This document shows, in pieces, positions 43,665-53,237 of a DNA stretch of 64,000 bases. Source of the stretch: Leeuwenhoekiella marinoflava DSM 3653 (GTDB lineage: Bacteria > Bacteroidota > Bacteroidia > Flavobacteriales > Flavobacteriaceae); assembly GCF_900129005.1 (NCBI RefSeq), contig NZ_FQUN01000004.1, forward strand, positions 124,001 through 188,000, in the 5' to 3' direction. How positions within the stretch are numbered: position 1 is the stretch's first letter; each line of letters starts with the position of its first letter. Under the pieces are notes generated by a model. That model saw only the letters and a list, made by a program, of their open reading frames with translations, made no database searches and was not told the origin of the DNA. The position numbers and the translations under genes are program-made.

Positions 43665-44963
43665 ATGAAACTTTGGGATAAAGGTGCCAATATAGATAAT
43701 AAGATTATCAATTTTACGGTGGGTAACGACCGGGAGATTGATACGCATATTGCAAAATATGATGTGCAGGCAACGCGCGCACATATTAAGATGTTGCATA
43801 AAATAGGCATTCTTACTGATAAAGAATTGAAGAGTTTGTTGCCGCAATTAGATATTCTAGAAGCACATACTCAAAACCCTGATTTCTTTATCGAGGAAGA
43901 ATATGAAGATATTCACTCTAAATTAGAGTCCGAATTAACGCTTATTCTGGGCGAAACCGGAAAGAAAGTACACACCGCCCGCTCGCGTAACGATCAAGTG
44001 TTGGTGGCGTTGCACTTGTATTACAAAGAGCAGTTGCAACAAATCAAAGCACGCACGGTTTCTCTTTTTGAAACCTTGATGCATTTAGGCGAAACTCATA
44101 AAAATAAATTGCTTCCCGGTTATACACACTTACAGGTAGCTATGCCCAGTAGTTTCGGACTTTGGTTTACGGCTTATGCTGAGTTGTTGATAGATGATGT
44201 GATCTTAATCAATGCCACTCAGGATATTGTTGATCAGAATCCATTAGGTTCTGCTGCCGGTTACGGGAGTTCGTTTCCCATTGATCGGGAGATGACCACA
44301 AAAGAATTGGGCTTCGCAACGATGAAGTATAATGTGGTAGCCGCGCAAATGGCTCGTGGAAAAAGTGAACGTACGTTAGCTTCCACTTTAGGAAGTTTAG
44401 CAAACACCCTTTCGCGCTTTGCTATGGATGTGTGTTTGTATATGAGTCAGAATTTTGGTTTTGTAAGCTTTCCGGAGCAGTTGACAACCGGAAGCAGTAT
44501 TATGCCGCATAAAAAGAATCCTGATGTTTTTGAGTTGATACGCGGAAAGTGTAATAAAATACAGGCGCTAAGTACCGAGATGATTATGATCACCAATAAT
44601 TTGCCTAGTGGTTATCACCGCGATTATCAGTTGCTCAAAGAGAATACCATCAACGCCGTAGAGACCATAAAAGATATTCTGGAGATTTTTGATTATGCTA
44701 TCGGGCAGGTACAGGTGAAGGAAATTGACCTGCAGGATGAGAAATATAAATACTTGTTTACTGTGGATAGTATCAATGACTTAGTTGTTGAAGGAAAATC
44801 ATTTAGAGAAGCCTATCAGCAAATTGGCAGTCAGGTTCAAGACGGTACCTATAAGCCCGAAGCCGGAAAAAATCATACCCACATTGGGAGTATTCACAAT
44901 CCCGGTTTTGCGGAGATTAAAGCTAAAATGCGAAAAGTTTCAACTGCTTTAGATATTAAATAG
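43665..44963 (+). CDS. argH: Argininosuccinate lyase
   Basis: Releases arginine and fumarate. 432 residues. HTARSRNDQVLVALHLYYKE, the catalytic loop GSSIMPHKKNPDVFELIRG (fumarase/lyase signature), and PSGYHRDYQLLKE. Last gene of the operon, closed by a terminator. Confidence 0.97.
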   Translation: MKLWDKGANIDNKIINFTVGNDREIDTHIAKYDVQATRAHIKMLHKIGILTDKELKSLLPQLDILEAHTQNPDFFIEEEYEDIHSKLESELTLILGETGKKVHTARSRNDQVLVALHLYYKEQLQQIKARTVSLFETLMHLGETHKNKLLPGYTHLQVAMPSSFGLWFTAYAELLIDDVILINATQDIVDQNPLGSAAGYGSSFPIDREMTTKELGFATMKYNVVAAQMARGKSERTLASTLGSLANTLSRFAMDVCLYMSQNFGFVSFPEQLTTGSSIMPHKKNPDVFELIRGKCNKIQALSTEMIMITNNLPSGYHRDYQLLKENTINAVETIKDILEIFDYAIGQVQVKEIDLQDEKYKYLFTVDSINDLVVEGKSFREAYQQIGSQVQDGTYKPEAGKNHTHIGSIHNPGFAEIKAKMRKVSTALDIK

Positions 44964-44985
44964 ATAAAACTTAATATTTTGATTA

Positions 44986-45021
44986 AAAACCTGCTTAAAT
45001 GATAATTTGAGCAGGTTTTTT
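44986..45021 (+). terminator. Terminator of the arg operon
   Basis: AAAACCTGCT ... AGCAGGTTTTTTT, extended by AAAT/ATTT inside; U-tract present. Confidence 0.9.
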
Positions 45022-45091
45022 TGATTTTAGGGGTTGTATTGTGGAATACTATTGAGAATAAAATTATTCGTAAAAACTTTCCGCTTACAAA

Positions 45092-45124
45092 TTTGGTTCT
45101 TTGCTTGTTGTTCTTTTAATTTTG
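45092..45124 (+). promoter_or_regulatory. Promoter of the efflux operon
   Basis: TTTG (45092-45095), 21 bases, TAATTTTG (45117-45124), then ATG at 45151. Confidence 0.6.
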
Positions 45125-45150
45125 TATCGTCTTAGAATAAAAAGGACTTT

Positions 45151-45528
45151 ATGAAGTTTCTATATTCATTTATTATTTTCTTAGCTGGTTTTGTGCAGCT
45201 GTCAGGTGGATCTATTCTTCCTGCTCAGGCAAATACAGCTGTAGCATATAATGCAGAAGCTTCTTTATACAGTCAGCAATTTTTTCATTTTGATGTATGT
45301 CATAAACACAGCCCTGAAATTAGAATGGCTGAGTTCGAAATCGAGGAAAGCAGCGACTCTATTTCTAAAGACAAGCAGGTACAAAGCTTAAACACTTCAA
45401 TTTTAGCTAGCCAGACATCTGTTCCCAGATGTTTTTACTTTAAATACAAGCATTTAAAATCTAAAGCACGATCTTCTATTAGTGCTTCAGTCAAGCCTTA
45501 CCTATTGTTTCAGGTTTTCAGACTTTGA
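45151..45528 (+). CDS. Small secreted protein upstream of RND efflux genes
   Basis: 125 residues. Signal peptide about 1-27 (MKFLYSFIIFLAGFVQLSGG then SILPAQA). The mature part has two Cys (in FDVCHKHSP and VPRCFYF), His residues and a basic C-terminus. No family recognised. Small His/Cys proteins precede some Bacteroidota efflux operons; a metal or envelope-stress role is possible but not shown. 159 bases separate it from the adaptor gene, with a GCCCAA-tttag-TTGGGC hairpin in between. Confidence 0.65.
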   Translation: MKFLYSFIIFLAGFVQLSGGSILPAQANTAVAYNAEASLYSQQFFHFDVCHKHSPEIRMAEFEIEESSDSISKDKQVQSLNTSILASQTSVPRCFYFKYKHLKSKARSSISASVKPYLLFQVFRL

Positions 45529-45687
45529 TTTAAAATTTTTTCACGCCCAATTTAGTTGGGCTAAACGCATTTTTCGCAATTAGTTTACCTCACACTTAGA
45601 TTCTAAAACTAAGCGGAAAATCCTGTGTTTTTTCAATCCGAAAAAACATCAAATCCATTTTAATTTTTAAAGTAAAATTCACATCAC

Positions 45688-46770
45688 ATGAAAAAGATTC
45701 TCATGATGTTTGGCTTAGGTGCGCTGTTGCTGCACGTGAGCTGTAAGTCAGAACACAAAGAACACGAAGAAGAAACAAGCTTTTTGGTTACTAATCCTGT
45801 TGTTAAAGACACGGTCGTTACCAAAGATTATGTATCCCAGATTCACTCTAGCCGGCATATTGAATTGCGTGCGCAGGAGCGTGGGTATCTTCAAAAGATA
45901 TTTGTAGATGAAGGGCAATCTGTAAAAAAAGGACAGTTGTTGTTTCAGATTATGCCAAAACTTTATGAGGCAGAAATGCAAAAGGCAAAAGCCGAAGCGC
46001 GTTTTGCAGAAATTGAATACGAAAACACAAAAAAACTTGCAGACAGTAATGTTGTTGCCCCTAACGAATTGGCAATGGCTAAAGCCAAGCTTGAAAAAGC
46101 AAATGCAGAATTGTCTTTATCTCAGGTACATTTAGAATTCACACAAATCAGAGCACCCTTTGACGGTATCGTTGACCGTTTTCACGTACGTCTGGGAAGT
46201 CTTGTAGACGAAGGGGAGTTACTTACGAACCTTTCTGATAATAACATTATGTGGGTGTACTACAATGTTCCTGAAGCTGAATACTTAGATTATAAAGCTA
46301 CACTGAAAGATTCTACCAAGCCTCAAGTACAGTTGCTGATGGCTAACAACAAATACTTTGGTTATCCCGGTATTGTAGAAACTATAGAAGCAGACTTTAA
46401 TAACGAGACCGGTAATATTCCGTTTAGAGCTACTTTTCCTAACCCTGACGGATTGTTAAGACACGGGGAGACCGGTAATGTACACGTTACAATTCCATTA
46501 GATCAAGCACTTTTAATTCCTCAGAAAGCAACTTTTGAGGTATTAGATAAAAAGTATGTTTATGTAATAGATGACGAAGGTATCGTTCATTCTAAGCAAA
46601 TTGTTATTGCTGAAGAAATGCCGCATTTATATGCAGTAAGTGAAGGTCTTAGCACTAATGATAAAATTCTTTTAGAAGGTTTACGCCTGGTTAGAGAGAA
46701 TGATAAAATAGAATATGAAGTAGAAGATGCTGATGAGGTTATGGCTGATTTAGCGCTTTATGCCGAGTAA
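45688..46770 (+). CDS. RND efflux periplasmic adaptor (membrane fusion lipoprotein)
   Basis: 360 residues. Lipoprotein signal with Cys19 (LLLHVSCKSE). Barrel-sandwich half motifs around ERGYLQKIFVDEGQSVKKGQ and LEFTQIRAPFDGIVDRF flank a coiled-coil hairpin (about 95-140). A His/Glu-rich HKEHEEE follows the Cys. Links the inner-membrane pump to the outer-membrane factor. 25 bases before the pump gene. Confidence 0.94.
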   Translation: MKKILMMFGLGALLLHVSCKSEHKEHEEETSFLVTNPVVKDTVVTKDYVSQIHSSRHIELRAQERGYLQKIFVDEGQSVKKGQLLFQIMPKLYEAEMQKAKAEARFAEIEYENTKKLADSNVVAPNELAMAKAKLEKANAELSLSQVHLEFTQIRAPFDGIVDRFHVRLGSLVDEGELLTNLSDNNIMWVYYNVPEAEYLDYKATLKDSTKPQVQLLMANNKYFGYPGIVETIEADFNNETGNIPFRATFPNPDGLLRHGETGNVHVTIPLDQALLIPQKATFEVLDKKYVYVIDDEGIVHSKQIVIAEEMPHLYAVSEGLSTNDKILLEGLRLVRENDKIEYEVEDADEVMADLALYAE

Positions 46771-46795
46771 TCAAGCTTTCTAAAAAAGAGAAATA

Positions 46796-49700
46796 ATGTT
46801 TAGTAGATTTATTCACAGACCCGTATTTGCGATAGTAATTTCTATTATTATCGTTTTTATAGGTTCGCTCGCGATCAAGCAGCTACCTATATCACAGTTC
46901 CCGCAAATCGCACCCACCACGGTCAATATATTTATAGCCTATCCCGGAGCAAGTGCAGATGTATTAGTAAAATCAACCTTAGTAACTCTTGAGAACTCCA
47001 TTAACGGGGTACAAGGGATGCGCTATATGGCCACCGATGCGACCAGTGCCGGTGAAGCAACCCTGAGAATTATTTTTGAACCCGGTACAGACCCCAACCA
47101 AGCGGTTGTACGGGTTAAGACCAGGGTTGACCAGGTTATGCCCCTCTTGCCCGAATTGGTTCAGCGAGAAGGGGTAGTTATTACACCCATACAGCCTAGT
47201 ATGTTGATGTATGTGAACCTGTATTCTAAGGAAAAAAGTATGGATGAAAAATTTCTGTACAATTATGCCAACGTAAAAATGATACCAGAGATCAACCGTC
47301 TTAAAGGGGTTGCACGATCTCAGATTTTAGGTAGCCGCAGATATGCCATGCGTGTGTGGTTAAATCCAGACCGTATGCGTGCTTACAACATTTCGGTAGA
47401 CGAAGTAATGGAAGCGATGCAGGAGCAAAGTATCGTAGGTAGACCGGGACGTCTGGGACGAAGTTCAGGTATTGAGGCACAGTCCTTAGAATATGTATTG
47501 ACTTATAAAGGAAGGTATAATGAGCCTTCACAGTATGAGAATATCATCATCAGAGCGAATTCTGAAGGTGAAAGCATCAAGCTTAAAGATATTGGTAAAG
47601 TAGAATTGGGTAGTGAATTTTTTGATATTTATTCCAACTTAGACGGTCATCCTTCCGCAGCTATTGTATTGAAACAAAACTATGGTAGTAATGCAAGTGA
47701 GGTAATTGAAGAGGTGAAAGAAAAGCTTGAAGAAATGAAAGCTGATTTCCCTCCCGGAATGGATTATAAGATTAGTTATGACGTTTCTAAATTCTTAGAC
47801 TCTTCGATAGAGCAAGTTATAGATACACTTCGAGATGCCTTTATATTAGTGGCTCTGGTAGTATTTATTTTCTTAGGAGACTGGCGTTCTACATTGATCC
47901 CAATTATTGCGGTGCCGGTTTCTTTGATCGGGGCATTCTTTGTCATTCAATTCTTCGGGATATCAATAAATATGGTGACGCTCTTTGCACTCGTACTCGC
48001 CATTGGTATTGTGGTGGATGATGCGATTGTCGTCGTTGAGGCGGTGCATGCCAAGTTTGAAGAGCATCCGCATATATCACCGTATAAAGCAGTACAGCAG
48101 GTTCTTGGTGAAATAAGTGGTGCGATTATCGCGATCACCGGGGTTATGGTTTCGGTGTTCCTGCCTATTTCCTTTATGTCAGGACCGGTAGGTACCTTCT
48201 ATAGACAGTTCTCGATCACTATGGCAAGTTCTATTGTGATTTCAGCATTAATCGCGCTTACCCTTACGCCGGTACTGTGTGCTATGCTCTTGAAAAACAA
48301 TCATGGTAAAGAGAAAAAACGCAATATTTTAACCCGTTCATTGGATAAATTCAATAGTGTTTTTGACAAGCTTACTGGTAAATATGTGATTCTTCTTAAG
48401 AAAATTGTTAGCAGACGCTGGTTGACTTTTGGAATTTTAATCGCCTTTTGTATTGGTATTTTTGTGCAAAGTCAATATCTGCCTTCCGGGTTTATACCTA
48501 GTGAAGATCAGGGTACTATTTATGCGATTATTCAGACGCCTCCGGGTGCAACATTAGAGCGTACCAATAAAGTTTCTTTGGAGCTTCAGAAAATTGCTGA
48601 GCACGTAGACGGTGTAGAATCTGTTTCGTCACTAGCGGGTTATGAGATCATGACTGAAGGGCGTGGTTCTAACGCAGGTACGTGTTTGATCAACTTAAAA
48701 ACCTGGTCAGAGCGTGAGCATTCGGTTACCGAAATTATGGAAGAGCTTGAGGAAAAATCTAAAGGTCTTGGAGCAGTAATCGAGTTTTTTGAACCGCCTG
48801 CAATCCCAGGTTTTGGTTCTTCTGGTGGTTTCTCTATGCGTTTATTAGATGAAAATACTGAAACTGATTATCAGGATTTTGATAAGATCAATCAAGAGTT
48901 TATAGAACACTTAAAAGAGCGTAAAGAACTTACGGGTGTGTTTACCTTTTTTGCAGCAAATTATCCGCAGTACGAGTTAGAAATTAATAACGATTTGGCT
49001 ATGCAAAAAGGAGTTTCTGTAGGAGATGCTATGGAAAACCTAAACATTATGATAGGTAGTACTTATGAGCAAGGCTTTATCAAGTTTGGACGTTTCTTCA
49101 AGGTGTATGTACAGTCTGATCCTAAGTTTAGAAGACTTCCTTCTGATGTTTTAAACATGTTTGTAAAGAATGATGAAGGCGAAATGGTGCCGTATTCAGC
49201 ATTTATGAAGCTGGTTAAAACACAAGGTCCTAACGAAGTTACACGCTTTAATATGTATAATTCTGCTGCGATCAGAGGGCTTCCGGCTCCCGGTTATACC
49301 ACAGCAGATGCTATTGAAGCCATACGCGAAGTTGCCGCAACCACATTGCCTAAAGGTTATGATATTGGTTGGGAAGGGCTTTCTTATGACGAGGCTAATC
49401 GTGGTAACGAGTCTATCTATATTTTCTTAATTGTATTGGTATTTGTGTATTTCGTTCTGGCAGCACAATACGAGAGTTTTATTATACCGTTAGCTGTGGT
49501 GTTATCACTACCGGTGGGAGTATTTGGCTCGTTTATGGTGCTCAAGATGATGGGACTTCAGAATGACATTTACGCGCAGATAGGTCTTATCATGCTGGTA
49601 GGTCTTCTGGGTAAAAATGCCGTGCTTATCGTAGAATTTGCCGTCTTAAAACGCTCGCAGGGCGCGACGATATTAGACGCCGCGATAGAAGGTGCAAAAG

Positions 49701-50002
49701 TACGTTTCAGACCTATTTTAATGACTTCGTTTGCTTTTATCGCCGGTTTGATTCCGTTGCTGTTTGCTTCAGGAGCAGGAGCTATAGGTAATCACACTAT
49801 TGGTGGTTCTGCACTGGGAGGTATGTTATTTGGTACCATCTTCGGGGTTGTTATTGTTCCCGGATTGTACTTCATATTTGGTTCTCTTGCAGACGGAAGA
49901 AAATTAATTAAAGATGAAGAAGACGGTTCTTTAACAGAGGGCTTTGTACACGAAATAGATAGTTTTTCAAATTCAGAAGAAGATGATCAAGAAGATAAAT
50001 AA
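46796..50002 (+). CDS. RND multidrug efflux permease, AcrB (HAE-1) type
   Basis: 1068 residues. Proton-relay Asp408 and Asp409 in IGIVVDDAIVVVEAVHAKFE and the Lys in LLGKNAVLIVEFAVL are conserved, marking the drug-exporting HAE-1 class rather than the metal-exporting CzcA class. First membrane helix is about 10-29; two large periplasmic loops follow helices 1 and 7. The C-terminus is acidic. Overlaps the outer-membrane factor gene by 20 bases. Confidence 0.96.
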   Translation: MFSRFIHRPVFAIVISIIIVFIGSLAIKQLPISQFPQIAPTTVNIFIAYPGASADVLVKSTLVTLENSINGVQGMRYMATDATSAGEATLRIIFEPGTDPNQAVVRVKTRVDQVMPLLPELVQREGVVITPIQPSMLMYVNLYSKEKSMDEKFLYNYANVKMIPEINRLKGVARSQILGSRRYAMRVWLNPDRMRAYNISVDEVMEAMQEQSIVGRPGRLGRSSGIEAQSLEYVLTYKGRYNEPSQYENIIIRANSEGESIKLKDIGKVELGSEFFDIYSNLDGHPSAAIVLKQNYGSNASEVIEEVKEKLEEMKADFPPGMDYKISYDVSKFLDSSIEQVIDTLRDAFILVALVVFIFLGDWRSTLIPIIAVPVSLIGAFFVIQFFGISINMVTLFALVLAIGIVVDDAIVVVEAVHAKFEEHPHISPYKAVQQVLGEISGAIIAITGVMVSVFLPISFMSGPVGTFYRQFSITMASSIVISALIALTLTPVLCAMLLKNNHGKEKKRNILTRSLDKFNSVFDKLTGKYVILLKKIVSRRWLTFGILIAFCIGIFVQSQYLPSGFIPSEDQGTIYAIIQTPPGATLERTNKVSLELQKIAEHVDGVESVSSLAGYEIMTEGRGSNAGTCLINLKTWSEREHSVTEIMEELEEKSKGLGAVIEFFEPPAIPGFGSSGGFSMRLLDENTETDYQDFDKINQEFIEHLKERKELTGVFTFFAANYPQYELEINNDLAMQKGVSVGDAMENLNIMIGSTYEQGFIKFGRFFKVYVQSDPKFRRLPSDVLNMFVKNDEGEMVPYSAFMKLVKTQGPNEVTRFNMYNSAAIRGLPAPGYTTADAIEAIREVAATTLPKGYDIGWEGLSYDEANRGNESIYIFLIVLVFVYFVLAAQYESFIIPLAVVLSLPVGVFGSFMVLKMMGLQNDIYAQIGLIMLVGLLGKNAVLIVEFAVLKRSQGATILDAAIEGAKVRFRPILMTSFAFIAGLIPLLFASGAGAIGNHTIGGSALGGMLFGTIFGVVIVPGLYFIFGSLADGRKLIKDEEDGSLTEGFVHEIDSFSNSEEDDQEDK

Positions 50003-51431
50003 AACCTCATATATATTTAGCGCAGTGGTATGTGTTTTACTGGCTTTTTCAGCTTGTAAAACACCCAGTGCACTAGAACGGGAGGTCGATTTAAAAGAAC
50101 TTCCTCAAAACTTTGCCAGAGGCAATGCAGATACTACAAATACGGCATTGATACAATGGAAGGAGTATTTTACAGACCCTTATCTGACGCGGCTTATTGA
50201 TTCTGCTTTGGTAAACAATCAGGAGTTGAATATGATGCTTCAGGAGATTGCGGTTTCTAAGTCTGAAATCAGAGCCAAAAAAGGAGAATACTTACCTTTT
50301 GTAGGTTTTGGTGCAGGTGCCGAAACGGAAAAAGTAGGTAGATATACGAGTCAGGGTGCTAGTGATGCAAATACGGATATCAGACCCGGACAAGAATTTC
50401 CGGATCCGTTGCCTAATTATGAATTTGGATTAAAGGCGACCTGGGAATTAGACATCTGGAAGAAGTTGCGCAATGCTAAAAAGGCAGTAGTTTTCAATTA
50501 TTTATCAAGTGTTGAAGGCAGAAACTTTATGGTTACGCAATTAGTAGGCGAGATCGCTGAAAGTTATTATGAGCTTCTTGCTCTTGATAACCAGCTTGAA
50601 ATCGTAAACCGAAACATTGAGATACAGGGTAATGCTTATCGCATTGTGCGTTTACAAAAAGAAGCGGCTCGAGCTACAGGACTTGCGGTGAGTAAGTTTG
50701 AAGCTGAAGTTTTACACACTAAGAGTTTGCAGTTTGATATTCAGCAGCGCATTGTAGAAGCAGAAAACCGCATCAACTTTCTAGTAGGTCGTTTTCCGCA
50801 GCACGTAGAACGCAGTTCAGAACAATTGTTAACAATGGTTCCTAAGGTAATTCAAGCGGGTATTCCTGCCCAATTGCTCGAAAACCGGACTGATGTAAAA
50901 CAAGCAGAACTGGCTTTAGAAGCTTCTAAATTGAATGTGAAAGTGGCTAAAGCTCGTTTTTATCCATCATTAGGTATTTCTGCAGGAGTAGGTTTTGAGG
51001 CGTTCAATCCTAAGTATTTATTAGATACCCCAGAGTCTTTATTATATACTATCGCAGGTGAATTGACCGCGCCGTTGATCAACAGGAATGAGATTAAAGC
51101 TTTGTATGCAAGTGCAAGTGCCAAGCAGGTACAGGCGGTTTACGATTATGAAAAAACCGTATTGAATGCCTATATCGAAGTGGCCAATCAGCTTGCTAAG
51201 GTGGATAACCTGAGTAAAAGTTTTGATCTGAAATCTCAGGAAGTTGAAGCGTTGAACCGCTCGGTTAATATATCGGGTCAGTTGTTTTCATCGGCACGCG
51301 CAGATTATATGGAAGTCTTGATGACCCAGCGTGATGCTTTAGAATCCAACTTTGAATTAGTAGAAACCAAAATGGATCAGATGAACGCTTATGTGCATAT
51401 GTACCAAGCACTAGGTGGTGGCTGGAACTAA
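49983..51431 (+). CDS. RND efflux outer-membrane factor (TolC/NodT lipoprotein)
   Basis: 482 residues. Lipoprotein signal with Cys25 (CVLLAFSACKTPSA). Two TolC-type repeats: the first with YLPFVGFGAGAETEKV, the second with RFYPSLGISAGVGFEAF, each followed by a long helical segment. Typical NodT family. Last gene of the tripartite operon. Confidence 0.94.
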   Translation: MIKKINKTSYIFSAVVCVLLAFSACKTPSALEREVDLKELPQNFARGNADTTNTALIQWKEYFTDPYLTRLIDSALVNNQELNMMLQEIAVSKSEIRAKKGEYLPFVGFGAGAETEKVGRYTSQGASDANTDIRPGQEFPDPLPNYEFGLKATWELDIWKKLRNAKKAVVFNYLSSVEGRNFMVTQLVGEIAESYYELLALDNQLEIVNRNIEIQGNAYRIVRLQKEAARATGLAVSKFEAEVLHTKSLQFDIQQRIVEAENRINFLVGRFPQHVERSSEQLLTMVPKVIQAGIPAQLLENRTDVKQAELALEASKLNVKVAKARFYPSLGISAGVGFEAFNPKYLLDTPESLLYTIAGELTAPLINRNEIKALYASASAKQVQAVYDYEKTVLNAYIEVANQLAKVDNLSKSFDLKSQEVEALNRSVNISGQLFSSARADYMEVLMTQRDALESNFELVETKMDQMNAYVHMYQALGGGWN

Positions 51432-51495
51432 GATTTAGTTAGTGTTGAGGTGGTTTGCAGCACTTCTTCTTGATATCGGAAGTGTTTCAAACTAG

Positions 51496-51530
51496 AAACC
51501 GCCCGGAGGTGATGTCCCGGGCGGTTTTTT
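51496..51530 (+). terminator. Terminator of the efflux operon
   Basis: AAACCGCCCGG ... CCGGGCGGTTTTTT, 11-base stem with U-tract; repeat C begins at once after it. Confidence 0.92.
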
Positions 51531-51652
51531 ATTGGCACCGCCAAAGGGTTTAATAACCCAATGCTTGCCTCAAAATTAAAAAATTGTCCCTAACGAATGC
51601 CTAGTGGGCCTGCCTTTGTCGGCAGACAGGCTTGTCCCGAGGTAGTTCACTT
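51531..51652 (+). repeat. Dispersed repeat, copy C
   Basis: ATTGGCACCGCCAAAGGGTT ... full element of about 122 bases with the internal CCTGCCTTTGTCGGCAGACA GG hairpin and tail CCCGAGGTAGTTCACT. Head joined to the terminator U-tract. Confidence 0.85.
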
Positions 51653-51731
51653 CAGTTCAATTAAGGATCGAGGTAATTTTATACCACATCTAAATTCGTT
51701 TCGTTATTTTAGAAATTCAGAAACTTAAGCG

Positions 51732-52493
51732 ATGAAACCATTTGTAAAAGAAGATTCTATAGTCCGTGAAATTTGGGGTAAAAGCGATACGGTTTTGCTC
51801 ATTTTTGCCGGTGCAGCAGCAGAGTTTGCATTAAACAAAGCTGTGGACTGGTTATACTTTACAGGCAAGCTTCCTGCAGATCCATTAGGGCGTTTGTTCT
51901 CTACCGTGACTTACGCGCGTAACATTATTTTTGCTGAAGAAGCACACGCGCATCAAACTATAGATTCCATTTACCACATTCACAAAGCAGTTGAGCAGAA
52001 GCGGGATGCTACGATACCAGACTGGGCTTATCGCGATGTGTTGTTTATGCTTATTCACTATTCTATCGCTTCATACGAAGTCTTAGAACGGAAGCTTATA
52101 GCTGTGGAAAAGCAAGAAGTTTATGATGTATTTTATCGTTTTGGAGAGCAAATGCAATTAAAAGACCTCGCTCCTGATTATGTAAGTTGGTTAACGCAAC
52201 GTGAAGAACATTTAAACAACAATCTAAAGAAAAGCGATTATACTGAAGATTTATTTAAACAGTATAAAAAGCATTTGGGCAGCATTCGCTATTTCTTTTT
52301 AATCGAAGGGCAGAAATTACTCATACCTGAACAGGTGAGCATACTACTCGGTTTTAAGCGTTTTTCGATGTTAACGCCAATTATCCCAATTTATAAATTG
52401 AGCCGAAGTCTGAAACTGGATGTACTTGTAAAAGCTCTTTTGTTGCCGGAAAGTTACAAAGAGCAGATTAATGAGATTGATGTGGCGGTTTGA
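51732..52493 (+). CDS. MpaB-like oxygenase family protein (DUF2236)
   Basis: 253 residues. VREIWGKSDTVLLIFAGAAA near the N-terminus and DPLGRLFSTVTYARNIIF fit the DUF2236/MpaB/rubber oxygenase (Lcp) fold, whose members bind haem. Conserved His candidates occur in EEAHAHQTIDSIYHIHKAVE and in MLIHYSIASYEV. Role in this organism unknown. No signal peptide. Monocistronic. Confidence 0.75.
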   Translation: MKPFVKEDSIVREIWGKSDTVLLIFAGAAAEFALNKAVDWLYFTGKLPADPLGRLFSTVTYARNIIFAEEAHAHQTIDSIYHIHKAVEQKRDATIPDWAYRDVLFMLIHYSIASYEVLERKLIAVEKQEVYDVFYRFGEQMQLKDLAPDYVSWLTQREEHLNNNLKKSDYTEDLFKQYKKHLGSIRYFFLIEGQKLLIPEQVSILLGFKRFSMLTPIIPIYKLSRSLKLDVLVKALLLPESYKEQINEIDVAV

Positions 52494-52549
52494 ATTTACT
52501 CACTATATTTAGTTAACTTACTACATTAAATTTTGATATAATAGGCTTA

Positions 52550-53178
52550 ATGAGTTTTAAAATTCCAAAGAATATTAAAAAAAGAGTTACTCAAGTATAT
52601 AGCAGCTTTTTCTTTTGTAACGGGGTTATTTCTGAATTGTATTACCTGAATTTAGAATCTTTAAAAGATGAAGTAAATTTTATCAATAATCATACTTTTC
52701 AATGGTATAAAATTAGCCTTCAATATATGTTTATAGTTGAATATTGCAAGCTTTTGGAGTCTGGGGAGGTAGAAATAGTAAAGAGAATTTTGCATCCTTA
52801 TTCAAATTAGATTAAGCTGTTAAACATATAGTTAAAGACAGTCATCCATTTAATAAGATGAATTTAGAAAGTTTGATTCTAGGTGTTAAAAATTCCGATT
52901 TTGCTAATGAGATGAGAATACTAAGAGATAAAAAGTATGCACATTCTGAAAATTCAATGTTATTCTCACCATTGAAAATTAAAGTGTTTTCTAAAAATGA
53001 AATTGATGAAGCAATTATAAGTCTAAAATCAATAGTTGAAATCTTCAATGAAATTACACTTGTATTTGATAAAACTTATGATTCTGAGGTACCTTCAAGA
53101 GACAATCGTACAGAAAATTTTATTCGGTTTCAAGCGAAATATAAAACAAACTACTTCGATAATATGAGAAGAATATAA
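52550..53178 (+). pseudogene. Broken AbiU2-like HEPN protein gene
   Basis: Two open parts in different frames read as one protein. The first (52550-52810) gives CNGVISELYYLNLESLKDEV and QWYKISLQYMFIVEYCKLLE. In the second frame ENFASLFKLD, a TAA stop, AVKHIVKDSHPFN lead into MNLESLILGVKNSDFANEMR and LRDKKYAHSEN. The HEPN motif R-x5-H is kept (RDKKYAH). Both a frameshift near 52755 and the TAA at about 52812 are needed to explain the break. HEPN/AbiU2 proteins act in phage defence or RNA cleavage; this copy looks dead. Confidence 0.65.
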
Positions 53179-53210
53179 AAGAGCGATCTCAAACGAGTCG
53201 CTCTTTTATA
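53174..53210. terminator. Bidirectional terminator
   Basis: TATAAAAGAGCGA / TCGCTCTTTTATA, 13-base perfect stem, between the converging HEPN pseudogene and leuB. Confidence 0.92.
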
Positions 53211-53237
53211 TTTCTTCTATGTTCTAACATCTCACAT

